Of a DNA stretch of 64,000 nt, positions 8,196 through 16,402 are shown piece by piece (the first letter of the stretch is position 1; every line of letters starts with the position of its first letter). The stretch lies in assembly GCF_024362765.1 (NCBI RefSeq), contig NZ_CP093302.1:740001-804000 (forward strand). Direction: 5' to 3'. This DNA is from Alkalihalobacillus sp. LMS6. Lineage in GTDB: Bacteria > Bacillota > Bacilli > Bacillales > Bacillaceae_D. The notes beneath the pieces were generated by a model that saw only the letters and a program-made list of their open reading frames with translations, ran no database searches and had not been told where the DNA came from. The translations under genes were made by a program, and so were the position numbers.

Positions 8196-9383
8196 TTAAA
8201 AAGGGAGAGCGAGTTTGCCCATAGAAATCGCTTTTTGTGCTCCGGTAGCGGCAGGCACATTGTTAGGTTGTTGTCTTAAAAATTCATTCCCTAATATCGC
8301 AAAAGCAATCGCTTCTTTTGCATCACTCGAGTCATTTAATTGTTCCATTGGATATACCGGACGGTTGAGTGATGTTTGTAACTGTTTCATAAGAAACGCA
8401 TTACGTGCGCCACCGCCGCCAACATAGATCTCTTCTGTCGCAATATGAGGGTCTATTTGCTGAATGATTGTTTGAGAAATCGATTCGGTTGTAAATGCAG
8501 AAATGGTTGCAACAATGTCTTCAAACGATAAACGCCGTTCTGTCCCTTCCTGCCAAAGCGTTTCTGCTAGTTGTTTGTTGTACACTTCTCTACCAGTGCT
8601 TTTAGGGTATGGAAGCGAAAAAAATGGGTCCGAGCTCAAAAGTTTATGTACCCAATCTTGTTGGATGGTTCCCTTTAAAGCGTAGGCACCGTTTTCATCG
8701 TACTGCATGGTATTCTTCGACCCGATTCGTACGATTTCATCGATTAATACATTTCCAGGTCCAGTATCAAAAGCAATTAGCTCATTGTCTGAATGGTTGT
8801 TCCTTTGGCTTTGGCGCTTTGGTAAAACGGTGAGGTTTGCCATGCCACCAATATTAAGAATAATTCGTCCTGCATGCGTACTTTGAAATAGAAGCTGATC
8901 TACAAATGGAACGAGAGGAGCGCCTTGACCACCTGCAGCCAAGTCACTTGGACGAAAGTCACCGACCGTTAAAATGCCTGTTTCATGCGCAATCACAGCA
9001 AGTTCCCCGATTTGAAGCGTTGCCTGTTTTTCTGGTAGGTGGTACAGGGTTTGCCCATGTGAGCTAATAAAATCAATAGCGGATAAAGGCATGCGGCTTT
9101 GAGCCACGACCTGTTTTGCAGCTTGCGCCATCAGTGTGCCTAGTGTGACATTTAATTCGCATATGGTTGAGACTGAGGAAAATTCTGGATGGCAAGATGT
9201 GAATATATCGGCTTTTACTTGATCTGAAAAAGGAAGGGTTTTAAAAGCGAGTAATTCTACCTTTGTGAGAAAACCAGAACCAGTTAGTTTGACAAGGGCA
9301 GCATCAATGCCGTCAACGGACGTACCAGACATTAAACCAACTGCAAATACGGTCTCCTTTTGAAGAGGTAACGTTATTTTCAT
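8196..9383 (-). CDS. anmK: Anhydro-N-acetylmuramic acid kinase AnmK
   Basis: AnmK opens the 1,6-anhydro ring of anhydroMurNAc and phosphorylates it to MurNAc-6-phosphate. The N-terminal motif GLMSGTSVDGIDAALVK and the motifs SHGQTLYHLP, GDFRPSDLAAGGQGAPLVPF, LNIGGMANLT, FDTGPGNVLID and YVGGGGARNAFL are diagnostic. The length of about 395 residues is normal. The frame opens at GTG 9392; ATG 9383, with AGGTTG upstream, is the likelier start. It is the first gene of the minus-strand run anmK-nagZ-namZ-RpiR. The etherase MurQ that would use its product is not in this window. Confidence 0.92.
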   Translation of the reverse strand: MKITLPLQKETVFAVGLMSGTSVDGIDAALVKLTGSGFLTKVELLAFKTLPFSDQVKADIFTSCHPEFSSVSTICELNVTLGTLMAQAAKQVVAQSRMPLSAIDFISSHGQTLYHLPEKQATLQIGELAVIAHETGILTVGDFRPSDLAAGGQGAPLVPFVDQLLFQSTHAGRIILNIGGMANLTVLPKRQSQRNNHSDNELIAFDTGPGNVLIDEIVRIGSKNTMQYDENGAYALKGTIQQDWVHKLLSSDPFFSLPYPKSTGREVYNKQLAETLWQEGTERRLSFEDIVATISAFTTESISQTIIQQIDPHIATEEIYVGGGGARNAFLMKQLQTSLNRPVYPMEQLNDSSDAKEAIAFAILGNEFLRQQPNNVPAATGAQKAISMGKLALPF

Positions 9384-9578
9384 TGAATTCACAACCTAAC
9401 GTAAAAATAGTGGGTTAAGAAGTTCTTCGAGCAAGGAAAAAGGGTATATCGTTAACATATGAGTCATTGTGAGAATTAACGATTGAATTTGCAAAATCGC
9501 TAATAAATAGTACGAATACATTTTGGTACGTGCTATATTGAAAATGGAAGAAAAGTGAATATGGACAAGGAGTGTAAC

Positions 9579-10844
9579 ATGAAAGCAATTATTTCTTTTG
9601 ACGAAAAAGACAATCAACAGTTAAATGGATATCCAGGGTTATCATTGACGGTAAAGAAGATCCTTGAAGTACTTACAGCTACTTATGGTGATACATACGA
9701 ACTCTTTTCATTGAACGAATTTCATTTCGAGCTTTGGACATTAGTTGAAGAAGATAGTAAGGGAGGGAATGAGCAGTTAGAACATGTTGCGATGATCATT
9801 GACCAAATGGAACGCCGTACGTTTTCATATGATTCGGAAAATAGTGATCCGATTTATAAAGTGCAGCCAGCTTTAAGTAATAACGTCTATGCCTATCCTG
9901 AACAAGGGGTTGCCTTTGCTCAAATCCCAACGATGGACGGTGCGCACTTAACAAATATAGAGTGTATATTCGCGACTAGCTCTTTTGCTATGGAGCAATT
10001 TCTTGCGTCAATTAAGGAACGTTTATGGCAAAAAAGCCGTAACGAGCTATTGCTATTTACGGATGGTATGGATGGGCTGAACCATGATCAACAACCAATT
10101 ACAAAAACAGTTAAAAGAGAAGATGTGTTGTTGAAGAAAGAAATGAAAGAGGAAATCTATCAAATGCTAGATTACTTTTTTGAAGAAGATCGTTCTTTTT
10201 TTAACATGTATGATATCCCCTATAAACGAGGAATCTTGCTTTATGGACCACCTGGAAATGGGAAAACGACGTTAGCGAAATCGATTGCTCATACCGTAGA
10301 TGCTCCAGCCGCCTATTGGCAAATTACTGAATTTACTTCTAGTGAATCGATTTCACAAGTGTTCCAGATGGCTAATCGTTTAGCACCTATTATATTAATT
10401 ATTGAAGATATTGATTCAATGCCAGAGGGCGTCCGCTCTTACTTTTTAAATACGCTAGATGGAGCGACCTCAAAAGAAGGCATCTTTTTAATCGGTACTA
10501 CGAATTATCCGGAGAATATCGATCCTGGCTTAATGAATCGTGCTGGACGATTTGATCGTGGCTATGAGTTTGCACTTCCGGATAAGCAATTACGAGAACA
10601 ATATATTCAAACGAAGAAATTCGACTTACTTTTGTCTTCAGAACAACTTGACTTACTTGTCAAATGTTCAGTAGGATTTTCATTCGCACAGTTAAATGAG
10701 TTATTTGTTAGTTGTGCGCTAGAAAAGCATCAAAAAGGAGAGGTTGACCTTCATTCAGCGATCCAACGAATGAAGAAAGACCAGAAAAAAGGGAAAACAG
10801 GGAAATGGCAAGATAATCATAGTCAACTTGGATTTCATGAGTGA
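9579..10844 (+). CDS. AAA-family ATPase, BCS1/YjoB-like
   Basis: This protein of about 421 residues has an N-terminal region without a recognisable motif (residues 1-170) and one AAA module. The Walker A is GPPGNGKTTLAKSIAH (about residue 228), Walker B is IILIIEDIDSM, and the second region of homology is MNRAGRFDRGYEF. B. subtilis YjoB has the same size and layout and is regarded as a stress-linked chaperone-like AAA protein. Equivalence is inferred from architecture only. ATG 9579 is chosen because ACAAGGAG precedes it; the frame is open to GTG 9555. It stands alone between anmK and the GntR operon. Confidence 0.75.
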   Translation: MKAIISFDEKDNQQLNGYPGLSLTVKKILEVLTATYGDTYELFSLNEFHFELWTLVEEDSKGGNEQLEHVAMIIDQMERRTFSYDSENSDPIYKVQPALSNNVYAYPEQGVAFAQIPTMDGAHLTNIECIFATSSFAMEQFLASIKERLWQKSRNELLLFTDGMDGLNHDQQPITKTVKREDVLLKKEMKEEIYQMLDYFFEEDRSFFNMYDIPYKRGILLYGPPGNGKTTLAKSIAHTVDAPAAYWQITEFTSSESISQVFQMANRLAPIILIIEDIDSMPEGVRSYFLNTLDGATSKEGIFLIGTTNYPENIDPGLMNRAGRFDRGYEFALPDKQLREQYIQTKKFDLLLSSEQLDLLVKCSVGFSFAQLNELFVSCALEKHQKGEVDLHSAIQRMKKDQKKGKTGKWQDNHSQLGFHE

Positions 10845-10933
10845 GGCAATTTTATTCCATGAAGGACTAAGAGTAGAATAAATCTTGATAAGTAGTCTTG
10901 GTGAGAGCCAGGGCTATTTTTTATTGAAAGAAA

Positions 10934-10985
10934 TTGACGTGATATAAATATGCTGTTATGGTTATATACATAACTATATAACCAT
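10934..10985 (+). promoter_or_regulatory. Promoter and operator of the GntR-ABC operon
   Basis: TTGACG (10934-10939), a 17-base spacer and TATGGT (10957-10962) form a promoter. A perfect inverted repeat with 10-bp arms, ATGGTTATAT and ATATAACCAT, spans 10958-10985 and covers the -10 and start-site region. This is where an autorepressing YtrA-type GntR would bind. Confidence 0.75.
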
Positions 10986-11013
10986 TATAGATTGTTGGTT
11001 AGTGGGGGTGCAA

Positions 11014-11388
11014 ATGAATCCTTTAAATAATGGTGATAAGCCGCTCTATTTACAAATAAAAGAATTGATTGAAGATCAAATCGTAAACGAACAACTTCTA
11101 GAAGGTAGTCAAGCGCCTTCAACAAATCAACTTGTAAAGTTCTATGGCCTCAACCATGTAACAGTGGCGAAAGGGATAAATCTGCTCGTAGATGATGAGA
11201 TTTTATTTAAAAAACGTGGAATTGGCATGTTTGTTTCTGAAGGAGCGAAAGAGAAATTGATAAATAGTCGTAAATCAGAATTCGTTGATAAGTACGTGTT
11301 AAAGATGATTCAGGAAGCAGATCGGTTAGGTATTTCTGAAGATGAATTAATTCAATTTGTGAGAAATATGAAGAAAGGAGAAGGATAA
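11014..11388 (+). CDS. GntR-family repressor, YtrA-like
   Basis: This small regulator (124 residues) has the GntR winged helix at the N terminus (KPLYLQIKELIEDQIVNEQL, then APSTNQLVKFYGLNHVTVAK) and a short helical tail, as in the YtrA subfamily that controls ABC transporter genes beside it. ATG 11014 follows a GTGGGGGTG ribosome site; the frame is open to 11002. The ABC ATPase starts only two bases after its stop. The perfect palindrome at 10958-10985 is its likely operator. The inducing signal is unknown; related regulators often respond to cell-envelope antibiotics. Confidence 0.85.
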   Translation: MNPLNNGDKPLYLQIKELIEDQIVNEQLLEGSQAPSTNQLVKFYGLNHVTVAKGINLLVDDEILFKKRGIGMFVSEGAKEKLINSRKSEFVDKYVLKMIQEADRLGISEDELIQFVRNMKKGEG

Positions 11389-11390
11389 CC

Positions 11391-12293
11391 ATGTTAATCC
11401 ATGTAGAGAATGTACATTTTGCTTATCGCGATCATGCTGTGTTTAAGAACGTGACGACTCAGTTTGGAGCAGGAAAGATCTACGGATTGTTAGGGAGAAA
11501 TGGTGTAGGAAAAACCACATTACTATCACTACTAATAGGCGCAAGGCTGGCTACCGATGGCAAGGTCTTATTTGAAGGGAAACCTTTATATGAAAATGAA
11601 CGCGCCATGGCTTCAATGGGAATGTTTTATCAACGAAATGATGTAGATCGGGAAACAGATAATACTAAGGTGGAAGACTTATTTAAACAGACGCAATTAT
11701 TTAGGGAGAATTTTGACTTAGACTATGCAAATGAATTAGCGCAAAAATTTAAGATCAATACATTAAAACGTATCAGCAAATTATCAAAGGGAAGCGAAGC
11801 GGCAGTTCAAGTAATAATAGGTTTGGCGAGTCGATTACCAGTCACGATTTTTGATGAGGTCTATTTAGGAATGGATGCACCATCAAGAACCCTGTTTTAT
11901 TCTGAACTCTTAGATGAACAAGAACGGTTTCCCCGAACGATTATTATTTCCACCCATCTAGTTTCAGAAATGGAACACTTATTTGAAGAAGTTCTTATCC
12001 TGAAAAACGGTCGATTTATTGTCGATGAAGCCTATCAAAGTTTAATTGAAAAAGGCCATACGATTACAGGAGATTCAGAGGCTATAGAAGAAGTGATGAG
12101 AGGTTACGGTTACAAAGTGATTGGAGAGCAAACCCTTGGTCAGACCAAAGCGGTGTCAATTTATGGAGAAATGGATGAACAAACTAGGCATCAATGTGCT
12201 GTGAAAAATCTTCGTATCAGCCAAATTTCTCTTCAAGATTTATTTATTGCTCTTACAGAAGAGGAGGGTGATGAAGGTGAAACAGTTAACTAA
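11391..12293 (+). CDS. ABC transporter ATP-binding protein (YtrB-like)
   Basis: This 300-residue nucleotide-binding subunit has Walker A GLLGRNGVGKTTLLSLLIG (about residue 32), a divergent signature LSKGSEAAVQ, and Walker B VTIFDEVYLGMDAP followed by the H-loop STHLVSEME. The signature LSKGS in place of LSGGQ is typical of export-type ABC-2 ATPases of the YtrB/EcsA type. The last 80 residues form a C-terminal extension. It forms an operon with the GntR gene upstream and an overlapping membrane subunit downstream. The substrate is unknown. Confidence 0.87.
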   Translation: MLIHVENVHFAYRDHAVFKNVTTQFGAGKIYGLLGRNGVGKTTLLSLLIGARLATDGKVLFEGKPLYENERAMASMGMFYQRNDVDRETDNTKVEDLFKQTQLFRENFDLDYANELAQKFKINTLKRISKLSKGSEAAVQVIIGLASRLPVTIFDEVYLGMDAPSRTLFYSELLDEQERFPRTIIISTHLVSEMEHLFEEVLILKNGRFIVDEAYQSLIEKGHTITGDSEAIEEVMRGYGYKVIGEQTLGQTKAVSIYGEMDEQTRHQCAVKNLRISQISLQDLFIALTEEEGDEGETVN

Positions 12294-13011
12294 ATCCATG
12301 TACAAAGAGCAATTCGGATGGGCACTATGGTTTCTCACTAGTTTTGTTTTAATTCAAGTTGTCTTTATTTTATTGGCTTCTTATTATCAAGGAACTGTTG
12401 AACCAATTATGTTACTTTTGGTCGCACCTTCTAGAATTTTCATGCTCGTTTTAGGGATTATCTCAGCGTATAGTTTTTTAGGCTACTACTATCATTTAGG
12501 GCAAACGCGAAAACAATATTTTAAAAGTTCTTTGTGTTCAACTGGTTTGCTAACTGTAACGGTAATCGCTTTAATCTTTATGTTATCTTTAGCAGAAAAA
12601 TGGATATTAAGCTTGTTCAGTTCAACAGCACAAATTTTAAGCGCATCTGAAGGAACGAGTATTGTTAATCCGAATGGTCATCTAGATATAACCATGCAGT
12701 TTTCGGTAGGTGGTGTCAGTTTTGTAGACGCGCCAGTACTTTTCTTACTTTTCTTTGCCGTTCAGTTAGTCTTCTTTTTTGCGGTAGGGTGGCTCATTAG
12801 TGTTGGATTCTATCGATATGGTTGGATGGTCGGATTAGGGTTTATTCTAGTAGCACTCGTTTTTCTTTCATTAAATGAATGGATGTGGTCAGGTACTGTA
12901 CGTGAGTTCTTCCCAACAACTATCATCACGATTGGCTGCATTAGTTTATGTATTGTCTTATTTACGATCATCTACAACATCCTTAAAAAGACACCGATAA
13001 AAATGAAATAG
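12271..13011 (+). CDS. ABC transporter membrane subunit
   Basis: This protein of about 246 residues has around six hydrophobic segments (for example FLTSFVLIQVVFILLASYY and FLLFFAVQLVFFFAVGWLI) and a loop of about 70 residues before the fourth. It has no soluble domain. It overlaps the ATPase gene by 23 bases. ATG 12271 or GTG 12277 is the start, both served by GAGGAGG at 12261-12267. With the ATPase it would make a homodimeric ABC-2-type exporter under the GntR regulator. Confidence 0.8.
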   Translation: MKVKQLTKSMYKEQFGWALWFLTSFVLIQVVFILLASYYQGTVEPIMLLLVAPSRIFMLVLGIISAYSFLGYYYHLGQTRKQYFKSSLCSTGLLTVTVIALIFMLSLAEKWILSLFSSTAQILSASEGTSIVNPNGHLDITMQFSVGGVSFVDAPVLFLLFFAVQLVFFFAVGWLISVGFYRYGWMVGLGFILVALVFLSLNEWMWSGTVREFFPTTIITIGCISLCIVLFTIIYNILKKTPIKMK

Positions 13012-13014
13012 CCA

Positions 13015-13052
13015 CTAAAAAACCCCTTGTAGATTTTGGCCTACAAGGGGTT
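13015..13052 (-). terminator. Terminator of the collagen-like gene
   Basis: A perfect 12-bp stem (AACCCCTTGTAG / CTACAAGGGGTT) with an eight-base loop is followed on the minus strand by six T residues. It also lies just after the plus-strand ABC operon. Confidence 0.85.
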
Positions 13053-13057
13053 GTGCG

Positions 13058-15388
13058 TTAAAGGGTTGTCGTAATAAGTGTGCCAGAGAATCCTGATGCA
13101 AATCGGTAAATCGACACATGACCTGCGCTATTAGTTTGGTTCGGTGCGTTTGCAATTGTAACAGGGAATGTTGATAAATTCGTAATCGTGAACGTATCAC
13201 CTGCTGCATAGTTTTGCACACGGATTACATTTGTTTGACCAGCTGTTCCAGCCGAGGCCGCCGGTGCTACAGGGGTTACAGTATTTCCGTTTAAAATTAA
13301 TCCAAAAGATGAGCCAGTTGTAGTGCCTGTCGCTTTGTTCAAGGTGATGCCAATATAATAGAGTCCTGGCGTTAAGATTGTAAAAGCTCCCGTTGCAGCA
13401 TTATAGCTAATACCTGCATACTGACTCGGGGTCAATTGTGTGACCGCAGCTCCTGCTGCAATCGTTTGTGGCTGCATATTACTATTGAAGAAAGGTTGAA
13501 GTGGAGCTGCTCCAGTTGGACCAGTTGCACCTGCTGGTCCAGTAGCGCCAGTGCCAGCCGGTCCAGTCGGTCCTTGAATACCGGTTGCACCGGAAGGCCC
13601 AGGAATACCTGTTGCGCCGGTGACACCAGTGCCAGTGGGTCCAGTCGGTCCTTGAATACCCGTTGCTCCGGAAGGCCCAGGAATGCCAGTCGCGCCGGTG
13701 ACACCAGTGCCAGCGGGTCCGGTCGGCCCAGGAATACCGGTTGCCCCGGAAGGCCCAGGAATGCCAGTCGCGCCGGTGACACCAGTACCAGCGGGCCCAG
13801 TCGGTCCTTGGATGCCCGTTGCCCCAGTCGGCCCAGGAATGCCAGTCGCACCGGTAGCACCAGTGCCAGCGGGCCCAATCGGCCCAGGAACACCCGTTGC
13901 CCCGGTCGGCCCAGGAATGCCAGTTGCGCCGGTGACACCAGTGCCAGCCGGTCCGGTCGGTCCTTGAATACCCGTTGCTCCGGAAGGCCCAGGAATGCCA
14001 GTCGCGCCGGTGACACCAGTGCCAGCGGGCCCAGTGGGTCCTTGAATACCTGTTGCTCCGGAAGGCCCAGGAATGCCAGTCGCGCCGGTGACACCAGTGC
14101 CAGTGGGTCCAGTCGGTCCTTGGATGCCTGTTGCTCCGGAAGGCCCAGGAATGCCAGTCGCGCCGGTGACACCAGTACCAGCCGGTCCGGTGGGTCCTTG
14201 AATACCCGTTGCTCCGGAAGGTCCAGGAATACCTGTTGCGCCGGTGACACCAGTGCCAGCGGGTCCAGTCGGTCCTTGAACACCCGTTGCCCCGGTCGGC
14301 CCAGGAATGCCAGTCGCGCCGGTGACACCACTGCCAGTGGGTCCAGTCGGTCCTTGGATACCCGTTGCCCCGGTCGGCCCAGGAATACCCGTTGCGCCGG
14401 TGACACCAGTGCCAGCGGGCCCGGTCGGTCCTTGAATACCCGTTGCACCAGAAGGCCCAGGAATACCCGTTGCACCAGAAGGCCCAGGAATACCCGTTGC
14501 GCCGGTGACACCAGTTACACCAGCGGGCCCAGTCGGCCCAGGAATGCCAGTCGCACCGGTAGCACCAGTGCCAGCGGGCCCGGTGGGTCCTTGAATACCG
14601 GTTGCTCCTGAAGGTCCAGGAATGCCAGTCGCGCCCGTTGCTCCTACACTTGCGAGCAAGGTGTAATCAGGAGAGGTATCAGGTGTTCCTGTAGGTGGAG
14701 CCGAATTTACAAGATACGTGCTACCTTCATAGGTGACGACCTGCCCAACAGGATAGCCAGGAGCTACTGTAGCATCAAATGGTACTTCTCCTGCTAAACC
14801 AATTCCAGTCGCGCCAGTTGGACCAGTCGCCCCAGTTGCCCCTTCAGCAGCAATAAGGGTATATTCTGGGGAAGTACCAGGAATGCCAATTGGAGCATTC
14901 GTATTAACAAGGTACGTGCTCCCTTGAAAAGTAACCACTTGCCCCACTTCGTAACCTGGAGCTCTGGTTACATCAAACGGTTCAATACCATTAAGACCAA
15001 TTCCTGTGGCGCCAGTGGGTCCAGTAGTTCCAGTACCAACTGCTCCAGTCGCCCCTGCTCCAGCAATAAGCGTGTAATCAGGTGATGAACCAGGTGTTCC
15101 TTGAGGAGAAGATATGTTTACAAGGTAGGTACTACCGTTAAACGTCACAATTTGACCGACCTGGTATCCTGGAGCTGCAGCTGGGTCAAAAGGAACAACG
15201 CCTTCAAAGCCAATTCCAGTTGGTCCAGTCGGTCCAGTTATTCCTGTACCACCACCATTTCCTGGTCCCGTTGGTCCAGTCGGTCCTTGAGGTCCAGTTG
15301 GTCCAATGTTATTAAATGAACCGCCGTTTCTTGCTGTACGTCTAAATCGTTGGATATTCGATCGGCAGCTATCGTATGAATCAAACAT
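13058..15388 (-). CDS. BclA-like collagen-repeat surface/exosporium protein
   Basis: This 776-residue protein has a short N-terminal leader without a signal peptide ([15 protein letters not shown]), a first GPTGP stretch, three modules of about 50 residues each (61-110, 131-181, 198-247; pattern PGYxVGQxVTF..GSTYLVN then SPDYTL), a long Gly-X-Y region (248-627) and a C-terminal beta-rich domain (628-776). BclA-type exosporium filament proteins have the same order: leader, collagen-like stalk, trimerising C1q/TNF-like tip. The modules recall short carbohydrate-binding modules of the CBM5/12 type, which is inference. The collagen region is built from 26-residue units with a Gly-Thr-Gly break between units. 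The TTATCATCAG context before the ATG gives only a weak ribosome site. A strong terminator follows. Confidence 0.85.
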   Translation of the reverse strand: MFDSYDSCRSNIQRFRRTARNGGSFNNIGPTGPQGPTGPTGPGNGGGTGITGPTGPTGIGFEGVVPFDPAAAPGYQVGQIVTFNGSTYLVNISSPQGTPGSSPDYTLIAGAGATGAVGTGTTGPTGATGIGLNGIEPFDVTRAPGYEVGQVVTFQGSTYLVNTNAPIGIPGTSPEYTLIAAEGATGATGPTGATGIGLAGEVPFDATVAPGYPVGQVVTYEGSTYLVNSAPPTGTPDTSPDYTLLASVGATGATGIPGPSGATGIQGPTGPAGTGATGATGIPGPTGPAGVTGVTGATGIPGPSGATGIPGPSGATGIQGPTGPAGTGVTGATGIPGPTGATGIQGPTGPTGSGVTGATGIPGPTGATGVQGPTGPAGTGVTGATGIPGPSGATGIQGPTGPAGTGVTGATGIPGPSGATGIQGPTGPTGTGVTGATGIPGPSGATGIQGPTGPAGTGVTGATGIPGPSGATGIQGPTGPAGTGVTGATGIPGPTGATGVPGPIGPAGTGATGATGIPGPTGATGIQGPTGPAGTGVTGATGIPGPSGATGIPGPTGPAGTGVTGATGIPGPSGATGIQGPTGPTGTGVTGATGIPGPSGATGIQGPTGPAGTGATGPAGATGPTGAAPLQPFFNSNMQPQTIAAGAAVTQLTPSQYAGISYNAATGAFTILTPGLYYIGITLNKATGTTTGSSFGLILNGNTVTPVAPAASAGTAGQTNVIRVQNYAAGDTFTITNLSTFPVTIANAPNQTNSAGHVSIYRFASGFSGTLITTTL
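13508..14647 (-). repeat. Tandem 78-bp collagen-coding repeats
   Basis: About a dozen units of 26 codons, each close to [20 protein letters not shown] followed by TGPAGT, are arranged head to tail. Because 26 is not a multiple of three, the Gly-X-Y register is reset once per unit. Units differ at a few positions (S/T, Q/P, A/T), so the array is recent or kept uniform by recombination. Confidence 0.85.
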
Positions 15389-15578
15389 TTATCATCAGTC
15401 CTATTCTACATCAAAATACTTATACTCTTCTTCAACGTATGCTGAAGGTGAAAGCCTTGCGAGCAAAGCGTTGTAAATAAGGCAAATGATGCTGTGAAAA
15501 CGACTAGATAATAGGTTTTTCCTACTTATAAGGCAGAAATGAGTGGAATTTTTGTTCATGGCGAATATTATCTATGTA

Positions 15579-15608
15579 TTGACATGTATACTAGTACCCA
15601 TATATAAT
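15579..15608 (+). promoter_or_regulatory. Promoter and operator of the GntR/FCD regulator gene
   Basis: TTGACA (15579-15584), an 18-base spacer and TATAAT (15603-15608) make a near-consensus promoter. The spacer holds ACATGTATACTAGT (15582-15595), a variant of the palindrome found perfect at 20349-20368, so the gene is probably autoregulated. Confidence 0.75.
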
Positions 15609-15618
15609 TTGATTATTC

Positions 15619-16344
15619 ATGAATAATAGTGAGTTGAATAAAGTGAAAAAGTTATCTGTGGAAAGAAAAACATTAGCTGGTGAAGCGTATCATTATCTCT
15701 ATCAGCAGATTATTACGTTGAAATATAAACCAGGTCAAATGATTTATGAAAACGATATTGCGAAGGAATTAGGTATTAGTCGAACGCCAGTAAGAGAAGC
15801 GATCCACTTACTTGCTTCAGAAGAGTTTTTAGCGATTAAACCGCAAAAAGGTATTCAAGTTCAGTACATATCTAAGAAAAAGGTGCAAGAATCGTATCGT
15901 GTTCGAGAAAGTTTGGAAGTAACAGCTTTTAAAGAAGTGGCAAGTAATTGGGAACAAGGACATGACACGTATGAGTTTGCCAAAAAAGAACTTCTAAAAA
16001 TTATTGCGGAACAGCGGTTTGCAGCAGAGCATGATTATGTTGATGATTTTTATCAATATGATGAAGTGTTTCATGACAAAGTGCTTGATATTTGTGGCAA
16101 TCAAACGTTAAGTACCATCGTGCGCCAAGTTCGTGGTCATGTAAACCGGATGCGTTATCTAGAATTTTTTGAAACGAGAGAAATGGACAGAATTATCGAC
16201 GATCATGACCAGCTAGTCTCTTTACTTGAACAAAGAAACGTAAAGGAAGTAGAAACGTTACTTGTCACTCATTTACGTAATGTGTCAAATTATTATGATG
16301 ATATTATGAGGAAGTATCCAGATTATTTTAATACCCAATATTAA
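15619..16344 (+). CDS. GntR-family regulator, FCD subfamily
   Basis: This 241-residue regulator has an N-terminal winged helix (AYHYLYQQIITLKYKPGQMI, ELGISRTPVREAIHLLASE) and an all-helical FCD ligand domain with metal-site-like residues (DDFYQYDEVFHDKVLDICGN, and HDQLVSLLEQRNVKEVETLL then HLRNV). FCD regulators usually sense organic acids or sugar acids that their operon degrades. It is followed by a terminator and then the dehydrogenase-TRAP operon. Three related palindromes lie in front of this gene and the two downstream transcription units, which indicates local control. Confidence 0.9.
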   Translation: MNNSELNKVKKLSVERKTLAGEAYHYLYQQIITLKYKPGQMIYENDIAKELGISRTPVREAIHLLASEEFLAIKPQKGIQVQYISKKKVQESYRVRESLEVTAFKEVASNWEQGHDTYEFAKKELLKIIAEQRFAAEHDYVDDFYQYDEVFHDKVLDICGNQTLSTIVRQVRGHVNRMRYLEFFETREMDRIIDDHDQLVSLLEQRNVKEVETLLVTHLRNVSNYYDDIMRKYPDYFNTQY

Positions 16345-16356
16345 TTGGGTATCTTT
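16331..16356 (+). terminator. Terminator after the GntR/FCD gene
   Basis: A 9-bp stem (ATACCCAAT / ATTGGGTAT) overlaps the gene end and is followed by CTTTT. The weak T run suggests partial read-through into the next genes. Confidence 0.6.
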
Positions 16357-16366
16357 TAAACCTTAT

Positions 16367-16380
16367 ACTTGTATACTAGT
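16367..16380 (+). promoter_or_regulatory. Operator upstream of the TRAP operon
   Basis: ACTTGTATACTAGT matches 12 of 14 positions of the perfect palindrome at 20352-20365. It lies 20-36 bases before the dehydrogenase start. TATACT at 16372-16377 could be a -10, but no good -35 is seen. Confidence 0.65.
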
Positions 16381-16402
16381 ATCACAAATAAGGGGGATAA
16401 TG

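Noticed and set aside
9396-9617. 73-codon minus-strand frame between anmK and the AAA ATPase gene
   Set aside because: It overlaps the promoter region and start of the ATPase gene and lacks a ribosome site and family motifs.
13436-14611. Long plus-strand frame and an alternative minus-strand frame across the collagen repeats
   Set aside because: They arise from the repetitive GC-rich codons of the collagen gene; their translations are low-complexity and have no start signals.
13508-14647. CRISPR-like regular repeat pattern
   Set aside because: The 78-bp periodicity is tandem, in frame and has no unique spacers; it encodes Gly-X-Y units.
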